A DNA stretch of 64,000 bases from G963667675 sp964291545 (lineage in GTDB: Bacteria > Chloroflexota > Dehalococcoidia > Lucifugimonadales > UBA3495), in the NCBI GenBank assembly GCA_964291545.2, contig OZ219861.1, positions 558,001 to 622,000 of the forward strand. The letters are read 5' to 3'. Position numbers and translations under genes: made by a program. The notes below the pieces were generated by a model that saw only the letters and a list, made by a program, of their open reading frames with translations, was not told the origin of the DNA and did no database searches. Of the stretch, positions 9,041 through 18,014 are shown piece after piece. Within the stretch, counting starts at the first letter, position 1, and each line of letters begins with the position of its first letter.

Positions 9041-9469
9041 TCAGCGTTGGAACCGTGCTTCCGCAGCTTGCCGAATAAATTCAACGATGGGCTGCGTTGA
9101 GGTGCCGGGGCCGAAGACTGCGGCAATGCCCAAGTCCAGCAGCGGCTGCCGGTCGGCTTCCGGGATTATGCCTCCTACAACCGTGACCACGTCGTCTATC
9201 TCCTGTTCCCTTAGGAGGCGGATGATCTCAGGCAGTATCTCCATGTGGGCTCCGGAGAGAATGCTGAGGCCCACCACATCGACGTCTTCCTGCATCGCCG
9301 CCTGTACGATCATCTCTGGCGTCTGGCGTATTCCGGTGTAAACGACCTCCATCCCAGCATCCCGGAGGGCTCGCGCAATAATTTTCGCGCCCCGGTCATG
9401 CCCATCCAGGCCGGGCTTGGCCACCAGCACGCGAATCGGATGGCTATTGTCCACGGGGCTCGTTCTCAA
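9041..9469 (-). CDS. Methylmalonyl-CoA mutase, cobalamin-binding subunit
   Basis: This small B12-binding partner of the mutase works in propionate/methylmalonyl-CoA conversion to succinyl-CoA. It has 142 residues at most. It shows KPGLDGHDRG, containing the cobalamin-ligand motif DxHxxG, and the downstream GLSILSGAH and VVGGIIP motifs of the Rossmann-like B12 fold. The outer start is TTG at 9469. A GTG at 9454 is a good alternative that shortens the overlap with the epimerase gene. It is the last gene of the mutase block, and the large subunit is encoded separately at 11200-12861, giving the two-gene arrangement seen in archaea and some bacteria. Confidence 0.93.
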   Translation of the reverse strand: MRTSPVDNSHPIRVLVAKPGLDGHDRGAKIIARALRDAGMEVVYTGIRQTPEMIVQAAMQEDVDVVGLSILSGAHMEILPEIIRLLREQEIDDVVTVVGGIIPEADRQPLLDLGIAAVFGPGTSTQPIVEFIRQAAEARFQR

Positions 9470-9866
9470 CCAATTCAGTCAAGACTCCGAACACAGACCT
9501 GGGGTGTATGAAGGCGATCCTCCCGGACAATCCTTCCCTGGGCTGACTGTCCACCAATCTTATGCCCGCGCCGTCCAGGGCCTTAAGTTTCCCCGCCAGA
9601 CCGGACACATTGAAAGCCAGATGATGCAGCCCCTCGCCGCGGCTTTCTATAAACCTCCCCACCGGCGTGTCAAGAGACAACGGCTCCAGCAGTTCGAGCC
9701 GAGTCTGTCCGACTGGGACCAAAGTTGCACGTACTCCCTGGTCAGGCAAGTCGGTAGTCTCGACTTGGGGAGCACCGAAGAGGTCCTGGAACAAAGTTAG
9801 AGCGGCCTGGATGTCTTTAACCGCCAAGCCCACGTGGTCGATGTATGCCACACTGCAGACCGTCAT
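9444..9866 (-). CDS. mce: Methylmalonyl-CoA epimerase (VOC fold)
   Basis: This enzyme interconverts the D and L forms of methylmalonyl-CoA so the mutase can use it. The 140-residue glyoxalase-fold protein begins near YIDHVGLAVKDIQAAL. It keeps metal-binding residues in the first half (His of IDHVG), in LELLEP, in GEGLHHLAFNV and in the final VLTELVE. I chose the ATG at 9866. An ATG at 9917 adds 17 residues not typical of the family, and neither has a strong ribosome site. Its 3' end overlaps the B12-subunit gene, which supports a shared operon and function. Confidence 0.92.
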   Translation of the reverse strand: MTVCSVAYIDHVGLAVKDIQAALTLFQDLFGAPQVETTDLPDQGVRATLVPVGQTRLELLEPLSLDTPVGRFIESRGEGLHHLAFNVSGLAGKLKALDGAGIRLVDSQPREGLSGRIAFIHPRSVFGVLTELVENEPRGQ

Positions 9867-9997
9867 CTGGCCTATTCTCTCACCCAAGCTTGCCTCTCTC
9901 AAGTTGCAAGTATTCATTCATCTGGCTTTGCCTGCATGCCGTTTCGACCCGGGGGAGAGGCTGGGACGCCAAGAGGGCCGCCTCTGGAGCACCCGGG

Positions 9998-11152
9998 TCA
10001 TGCCTGGTGCTGCCCCAGGAGTTGCCGAGCTATGACCAGGCGCTGGATTTCCGAGGTGCCTTCGTAAATCGTGGTCACCCTGGCGTCTCTGAAAATACGC
10101 TCCACCGGGGAGTCACTGAAGTATCCATAGCCGCCGTAAATCTGCACCGCCTGAGAAGCCACTCGCACGCACATTTCAGAGGCGATGAGTTTAGCCATGG
10201 AAGCCTGGTCTATGAAGGGCTGGTCGTTGTCCTTCAGGGTAGCTGCGTTCATGGTGGCGGTCCGTGCGGCGTATACGTCGGCGGCCATATCCGCCAGCAT
10301 GAACTGGATGGCCTGATGCTGAGCGATGGGGCGCCCAAAGGTCTCCCTGTGGATGGCGTAGCGCGCCGCAGCATCCAGGGCAGACTGGCCAATGCCCACG
10401 CACTGTGCGGCGATGCCTATCCGGCTGGAATCCAGGATCTCCATGGCGTAGCGGAAGCCCCGATGCGGCTCACCCAGCAGGTTTTCGGTAGGCACCGGAG
10501 TGTCTTGAAAGACGATCTCGCAAGTGCTGGACCCTCTCATGCCCATCTTGCCGTGGAGCGGATTGATTTGGAGGCCGGGAGCGTCACTGGGCACGACGAA
10601 TGCGCTGATGCCCTTGTATCCCTGAGACGGGTCCTGGGTAGCAAACACAACGATAACCTGGGCCTCGCTCGCGTTGGTAATGAACGTCTTGCTGCCGTTG
10701 AGAAAGTAGACTCCGTCCCGTTCGACAGCGGTGGTCTTCATGGCCGCGGCGTCGGAGCCGCCTCCGGGCTCGGTCAAGGCCCAGGCGGCGATTCCCTTTC
10801 CTGCGGCCAGGGTGGGAATGAACCGCCGGCGCTGTTCTTCGTTGCCGAATCTCTCGATGGTGGCGGAGCCGAGGGAAAGGTGGGCCAGCAAACAGACGCT
10901 GGCCGAGGCGTCCCCCCTGGCGATCTCGGAGATCACTATGGCCGCTTGACGGTAGCCTCCGCCACCGCCACCGTATTCGGGGTCAACCCCCACCCCGGTC
11001 AACCCTAGGTTGACCATTCCCTGCCAGTTTTCCCAGGAAAATTCGGCCCTTTCGTCCACTTCTCTTGCCCGGGGAGCCAACTCCCGGTCGGCGAAGTCGC
11101 GAACCAGGTTCTGGAGCATCTGCTCATCTTCGCTCAATATCACGTCGGCCAC
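9998..11152 (-). CDS. Acyl-CoA dehydrogenase
   Basis: This FAD enzyme introduces the 2,3 double bond in acyl-CoA, passing electrons to ETF. The 384-residue length is standard. Visible signatures are AWALTEPGGGSDAAAM (about 125-140) and, in the C-terminal FAD/active-site region, IYGGYGYFSDSPVERIFRDAR then TIYEGTSEIQR. The Glu of YEGTSE (near 362) is the expected catalytic base of short/medium-chain types. The GTG start at 11152 has GGAGAC upstream. Its position between mutase and epimerase suggests feeding of branched-chain or odd-chain acyl-CoA into the methylmalonyl route. Chain-length preference cannot be read. Confidence 0.94.
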   Translation of the reverse strand: MADVILSEDEQMLQNLVRDFADRELAPRAREVDERAEFSWENWQGMVNLGLTGVGVDPEYGGGGGGYRQAAIVISEIARGDASASVCLLAHLSLGSATIERFGNEEQRRRFIPTLAAGKGIAAWALTEPGGGSDAAAMKTTAVERDGVYFLNGSKTFITNASEAQVIVVFATQDPSQGYKGISAFVVPSDAPGLQINPLHGKMGMRGSSTCEIVFQDTPVPTENLLGEPHRGFRYAMEILDSSRIGIAAQCVGIGQSALDAAARYAIHRETFGRPIAQHQAIQFMLADMAADVYAARTATMNAATLKDNDQPFIDQASMAKLIASEMCVRVASQAVQIYGGYGYFSDSPVERIFRDARVTTIYEGTSEIQRLVIARQLLGQHQA

Positions 11153-11199
11153 GGTTCTCGTCTCCTAAATATCCCGGCTAACGGGCAGAACGACAAGGG

Positions 11200-12861
11200 C
11201 TAGAAACCAACGATCTGCTCCTGCTGCCCGAAGACATTCCGCAACACCCGGCAAATCTCGCCTAGAGTGCAGTAGCTTTCCACGCATTCGAGGATGGCTG
11301 GCACAGTATTATCTGAGCCCCTGGCAACCGTTTCCAGCCGGGCAAGTGCTGCCGCCACTTGGCTGTCATCTCGTCCTTTGCGCACCCGCTGGAGTCTCTC
11401 TACCTGGCTGCCGGCCGCTTGACGGTCCACTCGTAACAGCCCTGCAATGGGGGGTTCCTCCGCAACGTACCGGTTCACTCCAACAATCACCCGGTCTCCG
11501 GCCTCGACCTCCTGCTGGTGCTGGTATGCGGCCTCACCGATTTCCCTGGACTGAAAACCATGTTCAATGGCGGTCACAGCGCCGCCCAGTTCATCGATGC
11601 GTTCGATGTACCGGCTTGCCTGTGTTTCGATTTCGTCGGTGAGGGTTTCAACATAGTAGGAGCCACCCAGCGGGTCCACCACGTCGGCGACGCCGCTTTC
11701 ATGGGCCAGTATCTGCTGGGTGCGAAGGGAGAGTTGGGCCGATTCCTCGGTGGGCAGCGCCAGGGCCTCGTCCCGGGAATTCACGTGGAGGGACTGGGAG
11801 CCTCCCAACACCGCAGCAAGGGCTTGCATGGCGCTGCGTACGACGTTGTTGTCCGGCTGCTGGGCGGTCAGGCTGACACCTGCAGTCTGGGTGTGGAAGC
11901 GGAGCATCATGGAGCGAGGGTCGGCGGCGCCGAACCGGTCTTTCATTATCCGGGCCCACATGCGGCGGGCAGCCCGGAACTTGGCCACTTCCTCGAAGAG
12001 ATTATTTTGAGCGACGAAAAAGAATGAAATCCTATGAGCGAAGGAGTCCACAGGCAGCCCGGAGTCGACCGCCGCCTGGACATAGGCGATGCCGTTAGCC
12101 AGGGTGAAGGCCAGCTCCTGTACCGCAGTGGCGCCCGCCTCGCGCATGTGATATCCACTGACACTGATAGTATTCCACCGGGGGACGAATTCCGCGCAAT
12201 ACTTGAACACGTCAACGACCAGCCGCATGGAAGGGCGCGGCGGGTAGGCGTATGTACCCCGAGCGATGTATTCCTTGAGAATGTCGTTTTGAACGGTGCC
12301 GCTCAACTTTTCCCTGGAGACGCCCTGCCGCTTTGCCGCCGCCATGTAGAGGCAAAGCAGGGTAGATGCCGTGGAGTTAATAGTCATGGAAGTGCTTACC
12401 CTGTCCAGGGGGATTCCCTGGAACAGCAGTTCCATGTCTTCCAGGGTGCAAATGGGCACTCCCACCTTGCCGACTTCTCCCAGGGCGAGGGGATCGTCGG
12501 AGTCGTAGCCTATCTGCGTGGGCAGGTCGAAAGCCACCGAAAGTCCGGTCTGTCCTTGTTCCAGTAAATAGAGAAAGCGACGATTGGTATCGGCGGCGGT
12601 GGCATAGCCCGAATACTGCCGCATGGTCCACATGCGGCCCCGGTAGGTGTTGGGCTGCACTCCCCGGGTGAACGGGAATTCCCCCGGGTAGCCCAGGGTA
12701 TCCAGGTAGCCTTGGTCCGGCGAAGTCAGGTCTTTCGGTTCGTACAATGGTTCTATGGGTATCCCGCTATCAGTACGAAACTCGGGGCGGCGCTCGCCGA
12801 ATTTCTCCACAGCCGGGACAAGGGTATCCGTCAGCCATTGCTTTGTGTTTTTGCTGGGCAT
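11200..12861 (-). CDS. Methylmalonyl-CoA mutase large (catalytic) subunit
   Basis: This is the substrate-binding TIM-barrel subunit of the B12-dependent mutase. The protein of about 553 residues contains PGEFPFTRGVQP, the active-site block MRQYSGYATAADTNRRF, and FDLPTQIGYDSDDPLALGEVG. It then has NDILKEYIARGTYAYPP and the late HVNSRDEALALPTE. There is no C-terminal B12 domain; that domain is the separate 142-residue gene downstream. I prefer the ATG at 12861 because GGAGG lies 6 nt upstream. An ATG at 12885 lacks a ribosome site. The G-protein chaperone MeaB is not in the window. Confidence 0.95.
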   Translation of the reverse strand: MPSKNTKQWLTDTLVPAVEKFGERRPEFRTDSGIPIEPLYEPKDLTSPDQGYLDTLGYPGEFPFTRGVQPNTYRGRMWTMRQYSGYATAADTNRRFLYLLEQGQTGLSVAFDLPTQIGYDSDDPLALGEVGKVGVPICTLEDMELLFQGIPLDRVSTSMTINSTASTLLCLYMAAAKRQGVSREKLSGTVQNDILKEYIARGTYAYPPRPSMRLVVDVFKYCAEFVPRWNTISVSGYHMREAGATAVQELAFTLANGIAYVQAAVDSGLPVDSFAHRISFFFVAQNNLFEEVAKFRAARRMWARIMKDRFGAADPRSMMLRFHTQTAGVSLTAQQPDNNVVRSAMQALAAVLGGSQSLHVNSRDEALALPTEESAQLSLRTQQILAHESGVADVVDPLGGSYYVETLTDEIETQASRYIERIDELGGAVTAIEHGFQSREIGEAAYQHQQEVEAGDRVIVGVNRYVAEEPPIAGLLRVDRQAAGSQVERLQRVRKGRDDSQVAAALARLETVARGSDNTVPAILECVESYCTLGEICRVLRNVFGQQEQIVGF

Positions 12862-13003
12862 CGGAGCCTCCGGGACTTCCGCCATTAGATGCTTGGCCTG
12901 GCATCAGCATAAGATGATAAAGGAGGGGCCAATGGCCCGAGTAGGCGCGGGCATCGCGACCGGTCCGCTGGTGTAGGGAGTTTAGCCTATTTGCCGCCAG
13001 GCG

Positions 13004-13651
13004 TCATGCTGGCTCGCTAGTGTCCCAACCCTCCACAGCCCAGTATCCCACCCTGGGAAGGTCTACGACGGGGGGCATGCCCTGAGCACGCTTGAGCCTT
13101 TGGATGTTGTACAGGTGGGTTATCTCCTCGAAATACAGGTGCCTGATGGTTGCCTCAAGGGTCATATTCGAAACGGTCGGGTCGCTGGTGGGAGTCAGAC
13201 CTGTGGGATGGGCCTTTAACATCATGCCCCAGTCCATGGAGTCGTTCCAATCGGGACGCCACCGCAGAACGTAGACTTGGTCTCGCAAGTAGGAGATGGA
13301 CCGCTCCGCCAGCACGGTCTGCACCAGGCCAATCGCCTCCCCCAGTTCCGTCATGATTGCGGGCGTCGGCAGATCAGATTGGGTTCGAGTCTTAAATGCT
13401 TGGGAGCGGACGCTCGCGTCGGGAAAAAGGGTGTCTCCCCAAATGACCAAGAGCCAGCCAACCGGGACAGATGCCATGTGGCAAAGCTGGCGGCGTATGC
13501 TCCACTTGCTCCAGTCCCATTCCTGGGACTCGAAGTCCAGTTGCTCCTCGGTCAGACCGTCTACTTCCGAGGCTATCAGGTCGTACAGCGCAGAGAATTC
13601 CGGGAAGATATCGCTGCCTGGAGAATCGTCAGCCAGACCCGCCTGCGGCAT
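13004..13651 (-). CDS. DinB-like (DUF664/DinB superfamily) protein
   Basis: This 215-residue protein has a four-helix DinB-like pattern: WSKWSIRRQLCHMASV near residue 50 and TLEATIRHLYFEEITHLYNIQRLK near 165-190. These place His residues where metal-binding DinB/YfiT proteins have them. Such proteins are often metal- or thiol-dependent transferases, but many have no known role. The start ATG at 13651 has AGGAGG 7 nt upstream. It is separated from the mutase gene and from tRNA-Gly by about 120-140 nt, so it is probably monocistronic. Function not assigned. Confidence 0.6.
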   Translation of the reverse strand: MPQAGLADDSPGSDIFPEFSALYDLIASEVDGLTEEQLDFESQEWDWSKWSIRRQLCHMASVPVGWLLVIWGDTLFPDASVRSQAFKTRTQSDLPTPAIMTELGEAIGLVQTVLAERSISYLRDQVYVLRWRPDWNDSMDWGMMLKAHPTGLTPTSDPTVSNMTLEATIRHLYFEEITHLYNIQRLKRAQGMPPVVDLPRVGYWAVEGWDTSEPA

Positions 13652-13744
13652 AACGTAGCCTCCTGTTCAAGACTGGGCTCCCGGGAATGGGACGGTGCGG
13701 CGGACCTGGATAGTACCCTCCTAGTAAGGGGACCCGACGCGGTT

Positions 13745-13750
13745 TATAAT
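13745..13750 (+). promoter_or_regulatory. -10 element (TATAAT) upstream of tRNA-Gly
   Basis: A perfect TATAAT lies 23 nt before the mature 5' end of the tRNA. No clear -35 hexamer is visible at 16-18 nt upstream. The position is right for tRNA transcription. Confidence 0.45.
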
Positions 13751-13773
13751 TGGGCGGGTATCCCGGCCGGCGT

Positions 13774-13847
13774 GCGGGCGTAGCTCAGTGGTAGAGCCCT
13801 AGCCTTCCAAGCTAGTTACGTGGGTTCGATTCCCATCGCCCGCTCCA
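13774..13847 (+). tRNA. tRNA-Gly (TCC)
   Basis: This is a 74-nt cloverleaf. The acceptor arms gcgggcg and cgcccgc pair fully, with discriminator T and an encoded CCA. The D-loop (tagctcagtggtaga) and T-arm with ggttcgattcc are canonical. The anticodon stem ctagc/gctag encloses the loop cttccaa, so the anticodon is TCC, reading GGA glycine codons. Confidence 0.97.
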
Positions 13848-13886
13848 ACCGCTGGCCCCGCTCTGGTCAGCGCAGCGAGGGCAGGG

Positions 13887-14342
13887 TTAAGCGGACTCAA
13901 GCCGGCGGGCCGCTTCTACGACAGCGTCCCTGTCCAGACTGGCTTCCAATTCCCCCTTTTCGTTGGTCCTAAAGGAACTCTCCTGGTTAAAGGCCTGGAC
14001 CAGTTCCTGGATGGCTTGTTGCCTTAAGCCCTCTCCCCGTGGGAGGGCTTTGGTACAGGCACTGAGATGACGTTCGATTTCCTCGGTGAGTAACTCTACC
14101 TCAACGGCGCGGCGTTGTATCAGACCGATCTCGTTCAGGTGCTTACCCAGATAGCAACCGCCGAACACCATAACCTCTTTCCGCTTCCCCTCAACCTCGC
14201 CCGTATTCTGAGCCCTGGGCAACAACTCATGTTCGTCCAGGTAGTCCCTTACCTCCTGGTCTTCCGTGTCGGGGTTATCCAGATCGTAGAGTAGCTTGAC
14301 CCGGTACATAAAGAAGTCTGCCGGCTCTACGTCAATTAACAC
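13887..14342 (-). CDS. Hypothetical protein
   Basis: I do not recognise this 151-residue protein. I place the start at a GTG (14342) because a perfect AAGGAGG (14355-14349) lies 6 nt upstream. The frame stays open to a TTG at 14477, but that stretch has no ribosome site. The product begins MLIDVEPADFFMYRVKLLYDLDN. It has a charged middle (EDQEVRDYLDEHELL), a motif VMVFGGCYLGKHLNEIGLI, and a helical C-terminal half rich in Glu, Arg and Gln. No signal peptide or membrane segment is seen. It lies between tRNA-Gly and serA without obvious operon partners. Confidence 0.6.
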   Translation of the reverse strand: MLIDVEPADFFMYRVKLLYDLDNPDTEDQEVRDYLDEHELLPRAQNTGEVEGKRKEVMVFGGCYLGKHLNEIGLIQRRAVEVELLTEEIERHLSACTKALPRGEGLRQQAIQELVQAFNQESSFRTNEKGELEASLDRDAVVEAARRLESA

Positions 14343-14593
14343 CCGGAACCTCCTTGCCTTTTGGCCCAGACCGCCGCGCGAGACAATTGCCAAACCATTG
14401 TGCTCATGGTCCCCTTTGGGCGCCGCCCGGTGATTTAAGGCAATTGCAATGGTAGTACATACCCAATAGCGGGGCAAGATTGGCGCGGCTGGACATTGGA
14501 ATGTTTTATGTTAACTAAACGGCTATGACCTCGAAGGTCTGCTGAGGCCCGTCCAGCCCGCGGAGAACCTAGACTTGGCGCAGTGGTCTCACC

Positions 14594-16171
14594 CTAGAGG
14601 GGCACCAAACGAGCCCTGTTTATCTGGGGCAAGGCGCGGATCTCCTCCAAGACGTTGGGAGGCACCGGGTCGTCTAGCCCCAGCACCATCATTGCCTGGC
14701 CCCGGAGGCTGAGACGCCCCACTTCCATGAAAGAAATATTGATATTGTGGAGTCCGGCAACTGTACCCACCGCTCCAACGGTGCCTGGCTGGTCCAGGTT
14801 GTCGACACACAGCAAGTACGGCACAGACGGCACAATATCCAACCAGTAGTCGTTTATCTTGACAATGTGTACCTCGTTGCGCATGGAAGTGCCAGCCAGA
14901 GTCAGTGGCCCTTCCGTGGTGTCTACAGTTGCGCTCACCAGGTTGGTGTATTCCCTGGCTGTCGCGCTTTGCTGCTCTGCCACCTCCAGTCCCCTCTCTT
15001 GCGCCAGCCGCGGGGCGTTGATGAGGTTAACTTGCCCGCTGGTCACGGGTCCCAGCAGCCCCGCCAGCACCGCAGCTTTGAGAATAGCCGTGTCATGCCG
15101 GGTGATTTCGCCTTCGTAACGTATGGTCACTCCCATAAATTGGCCCTCGGCAAGGGAATGCAAGAGGCTTCCCAATACGGTGGATACGTTGACGTAAGGA
15201 GCGAGCACGGCGTGCACTTCCGGCGGCATAAAGGGGGCGTTGACGGTATTGCGCGCCGGCTCGCCGTTCAAGACGGCCATGACTTGTTCCGCTGCCTCTA
15301 TGGCTACTTCCCGTTGGGCTTCCCGGGTGGAGGCGCCCAAGTGTGGAGTAGCCACGACTTTCGGATGACCCAGGAGCGGGCTGCATCCGGGCGGCTCTTG
15401 AGCAAAAACGTCCAGGGCCACTCCTCCCAGTTGGTCCGACTGCAATGCCTCGAACAACGCCTCTTCGTCGATGAGTTCACCCCGGGCCACGTTTATCAGC
15501 CGGGCGGTCGGCTTCATGCGGGCCAGTTCTTTGGCCCCGATGAGGTTGCGGCTGCTGTCGGTGAGCGGGGTATGCAGGGTGATGAAGTCGGACTCAGCCA
15601 GTAATTCGTCCAGTGATACTACGGTCACGCCCATCCTGCGCGCATAATCAGGCGTCACGAAGGGGTCGAAGGCGATAAGCCGCATGCCAAAGCTCTGGGC
15701 CCTCCTGGCAACTTCGGAGCCGACTCTGCCCAGGCCGACGATTCCCAGGGTCTTGTTTTGGACCTCTATGCCAACAAATTCACTGCGTTTCCATTCGCTC
15801 TGTCGCAAGGACTGGTGGGCATGAGCGATGTTCCTGGAGAGGGCCAGGATGAGTCCGAAGGTGTGTTCAGCCGCGGCGACGATGTTGCCAGTTGGGGCAT
15901 TGACCACGGCGATCCCCGCTTCGGTGGCGGCGTCGACATCTATATTGTCGACGCCGATGCCGGCCCGGGCCACCACTTGCAGGCGACAGCCCGCCTTGAT
16001 CACATCGGCCGTAACTTTGGTTTCGCTGCGAACGATCAGAGCGTCGTAGCCGCCCACCACGCCAAGCAATTCCTGAGGCTTGAGGCCTGTCTTAACATCC
16101 ACCTCAGCCTGGGGTTTGAGCAACTCCAAGCCTTCTTTGGCTATACGATCCGCCACCAATATCTTGACCAT
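14594..16171 (-). CDS. serA: D-3-phosphoglycerate dehydrogenase
   Basis: This NAD enzyme makes the first committed step of serine synthesis, oxidising 3-phosphoglycerate. The 525-residue long form has the substrate domain at the ends of the first 310 residues and the NAD-binding GLGRVGSEVARRA near 147. Catalytic-site motifs include INVARGELIDEEAL and the ATPHLGASTREAQ His region (about 280). An intervening (ASB) domain and a C-terminal ACT domain (about 450-525, DNLDQPGTVGAVG...NISFMEVGR) follow. The ACT domain suggests serine feedback control. ATG at 16171 has AGGGGAA upstream. Confidence 0.96.
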   Translation of the reverse strand: MVKILVADRIAKEGLELLKPQAEVDVKTGLKPQELLGVVGGYDALIVRSETKVTADVIKAGCRLQVVARAGIGVDNIDVDAATEAGIAVVNAPTGNIVAAAEHTFGLILALSRNIAHAHQSLRQSEWKRSEFVGIEVQNKTLGIVGLGRVGSEVARRAQSFGMRLIAFDPFVTPDYARRMGVTVVSLDELLAESDFITLHTPLTDSSRNLIGAKELARMKPTARLINVARGELIDEEALFEALQSDQLGGVALDVFAQEPPGCSPLLGHPKVVATPHLGASTREAQREVAIEAAEQVMAVLNGEPARNTVNAPFMPPEVHAVLAPYVNVSTVLGSLLHSLAEGQFMGVTIRYEGEITRHDTAILKAAVLAGLLGPVTSGQVNLINAPRLAQERGLEVAEQQSATAREYTNLVSATVDTTEGPLTLAGTSMRNEVHIVKINDYWLDIVPSVPYLLCVDNLDQPGTVGAVGTVAGLHNINISFMEVGRLSLRGQAMMVLGLDDPVPPNVLEEIRALPQINRARLVPL

Positions 16172-16336
16172 GTTCCCCTGTCCTACGGTGTTGTCAGCCC
16201 AAGTGACTATACCACAAGAAGGGGACGGCAGACCGGGGCAGTGGTGAGGCTAAGCGGCGGCCACGGGGTTGTTTGCCAAGGGCTAAGGCGTCTGTCAAAA
16301 TATCGATTGTGACGCTCTTCACTGGAGTAACACCTG

Positions 16337-17278
16337 ATGAGTGACCGGCTAGTCACGTTCAAACAGAAGCCCGACGCCCAGTACATGATTGCCGGATGGC
16401 GCCGCAATTGGTCTGACGGCGGGGAGATTTCCAGCGGGCTTCCCCGGTACTTGATTGACCGGACCGGGGCCAAGCGGATAGGCGAGTTTGGCCCGGAAGT
16501 CCTCAAGATGTGCTACCCGTTCCAAGTCCCCGGCACCCATGACATGTACCGCCCTCGGGTGACATTCCAAGACGGGCTGCCGGCAGGCGGCCTGCGCCGG
16601 GGCAACCATTTCTACGACGCTGGCAACGGCCTGATCATCTTCCTGGGGGAGGAGCCCTGGTCCCGCATGGACATCTACGGCGAGGCTTTTTTCGAGGCGA
16701 TCAAGGAACTTGGTGTCTCAGCAACCGTGGCGGTTGAAGGATACAACGGAGCGGCGCCTCCAGACATGGAACGGAGCGTCAGTTGCATTTACAGCCAATC
16801 CCGCATGAGAGAATGGTTGGAGAAATTTGGCCTGAGGTTTTCCGACTACGGCAGCCGGTCCAGGGCCGGCCCTACTATAGGCATGGCCCTGGTCACGATG
16901 GCCCACTATCAACATCCGGAAATCGACATTTTCCGACTGGGGGCAATGGCCCCCATGTACCCATTCCTCACCCGAGACAGCGATCCCCTGGGCATTAGCA
17001 AGGACCACCGGGCTTACTACGACATAATGCGGCGGGTGAAGGCGATGTTTAAGCTGGACATCGACTTAAGCGAGTTGATTACCCTGGGCGACCGGGAATC
17101 CAGGGAGTTGCAACAGGCATTGGAGAAGCTGGCCGACTCAAAGCCTGAGTCCAAGGAGATCATCGACCGGGTGAGGTCGGATTACAACTACACCCCGTTC
17201 GAGGAAACGGTGGAGTTGGATCCTGCTCTCGACCGAGCCTTGGAGGACATCCTGAGAAACCCGCGGGAGGGCCAATAG
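16337..17278 (+). CDS. PAC2 family protein (proteasome-assembly-chaperone fold)
   Basis: This 313-residue protein matches the PAC2/DUF75 pattern: an early MIAGWRRNWSDGGEISSGLPRYL block (the family GW...G.A...L motif), a central EGYNGAAPPDMERSV, and a GPTIGMALVTMAHYQ block near 175. PAC2 proteins occur in archaea, eukaryotes and some bacteria. Bacterial roles are poorly known, and no proteasome genes are visible here. It is divergent from serA. Start ATG at 16337 follows a short leader. Confidence 0.7.
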   Translation: MSDRLVTFKQKPDAQYMIAGWRRNWSDGGEISSGLPRYLIDRTGAKRIGEFGPEVLKMCYPFQVPGTHDMYRPRVTFQDGLPAGGLRRGNHFYDAGNGLIIFLGEEPWSRMDIYGEAFFEAIKELGVSATVAVEGYNGAAPPDMERSVSCIYSQSRMREWLEKFGLRFSDYGSRSRAGPTIGMALVTMAHYQHPEIDIFRLGAMAPMYPFLTRDSDPLGISKDHRAYYDIMRRVKAMFKLDIDLSELITLGDRESRELQQALEKLADSKPESKEIIDRVRSDYNYTPFEETVELDPALDRALEDILRNPREGQ

Positions 17279-17375
17279 CCGGCCTGAATTCCCGGCGCAA
17301 CTGGTACAATAGCCGCTGACTTTTCGGGGAACGCCAACAGGGCGACCCCTCGGTCCCTGACTTAGTGAGGTATCG

Positions 17376-17990
17376 GTGCCGGCCGTCAGCCAAGCCAAAG
17401 TAAGGCCACCCCAGCCCCAAGAGCCAGACAGTCACGCTGGTGGTAACGGCGCGGCGACCTCGCAGACATGGTCCATCCAGTCCCCCGTGCTGGTCCTCAA
17501 CCTCGACTACGTGCCCATCAACATTTGCACGGTGCGGCGCGCCATTGTGCTTCTCGGCAAGGGCAAGGCTGAACACCTGGAGAACCACCGGGGGCAAGTC
17601 CACACGCCAAGCGCAGTGATTGACGCCCCTTCAATAATCCGGCTGGCCTACTTGGTCAAGCGGCCTTTTCTGCCCCGCAAGCTTTCCAAGAAAGAGGTGT
17701 TCCTCAGGGACCGGTATACCTGCCAGTACTGCAGCAAGAAAACCCAGGACCTGACCTTGGACCACGTGATTCCACGCAGGCAAAACGGGACGCATTCCTG
17801 GACGAACGTGGTGGCCGCCTGCCCCAAGTGCAACCTGCGGAAGGCGGGGCGCACTCCGGTGGAGGCCAACATGAAGCTGGTGAAGGAGCCCCGGCCGCCG
17901 GCGCCCAATCCCTACCAGATTCTGCAGCACCGCTCGATATTGGAAGAGTGGGAGCCTTATATTCCCTGGACCGTCAGGGACCAAACCTAG
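17376..17990 (+). CDS. HNH endonuclease family protein
   Basis: This 204-residue protein has an N-terminal domain typical of bacterial HNH proteins (VLNLDYVPINICTVRRAIVLLGKGKAE). The zinc/HNH module at about 112-160 has a CQYC pair, LTLDHVIPRRQNG, SWTNVVAACPKCN and a final KAGRTP. The DH, N and paired Cys of a C4-HNH nuclease are all present. Start GTG at 17376 has GAGG 6 nt upstream. Chromosomal members of this type are common and usually uncharacterised; they are not tied to a mobile element here. Confidence 0.85.
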   Translation: MPAVSQAKVRPPQPQEPDSHAGGNGAATSQTWSIQSPVLVLNLDYVPINICTVRRAIVLLGKGKAEHLENHRGQVHTPSAVIDAPSIIRLAYLVKRPFLPRKLSKKEVFLRDRYTCQYCSKKTQDLTLDHVIPRRQNGTHSWTNVVAACPKCNLRKAGRTPVEANMKLVKEPRPPAPNPYQILQHRSILEEWEPYIPWTVRDQT

Positions 17991-18014
17991 GGGGACAACG
18001 GGCCAGGCCCCTGG

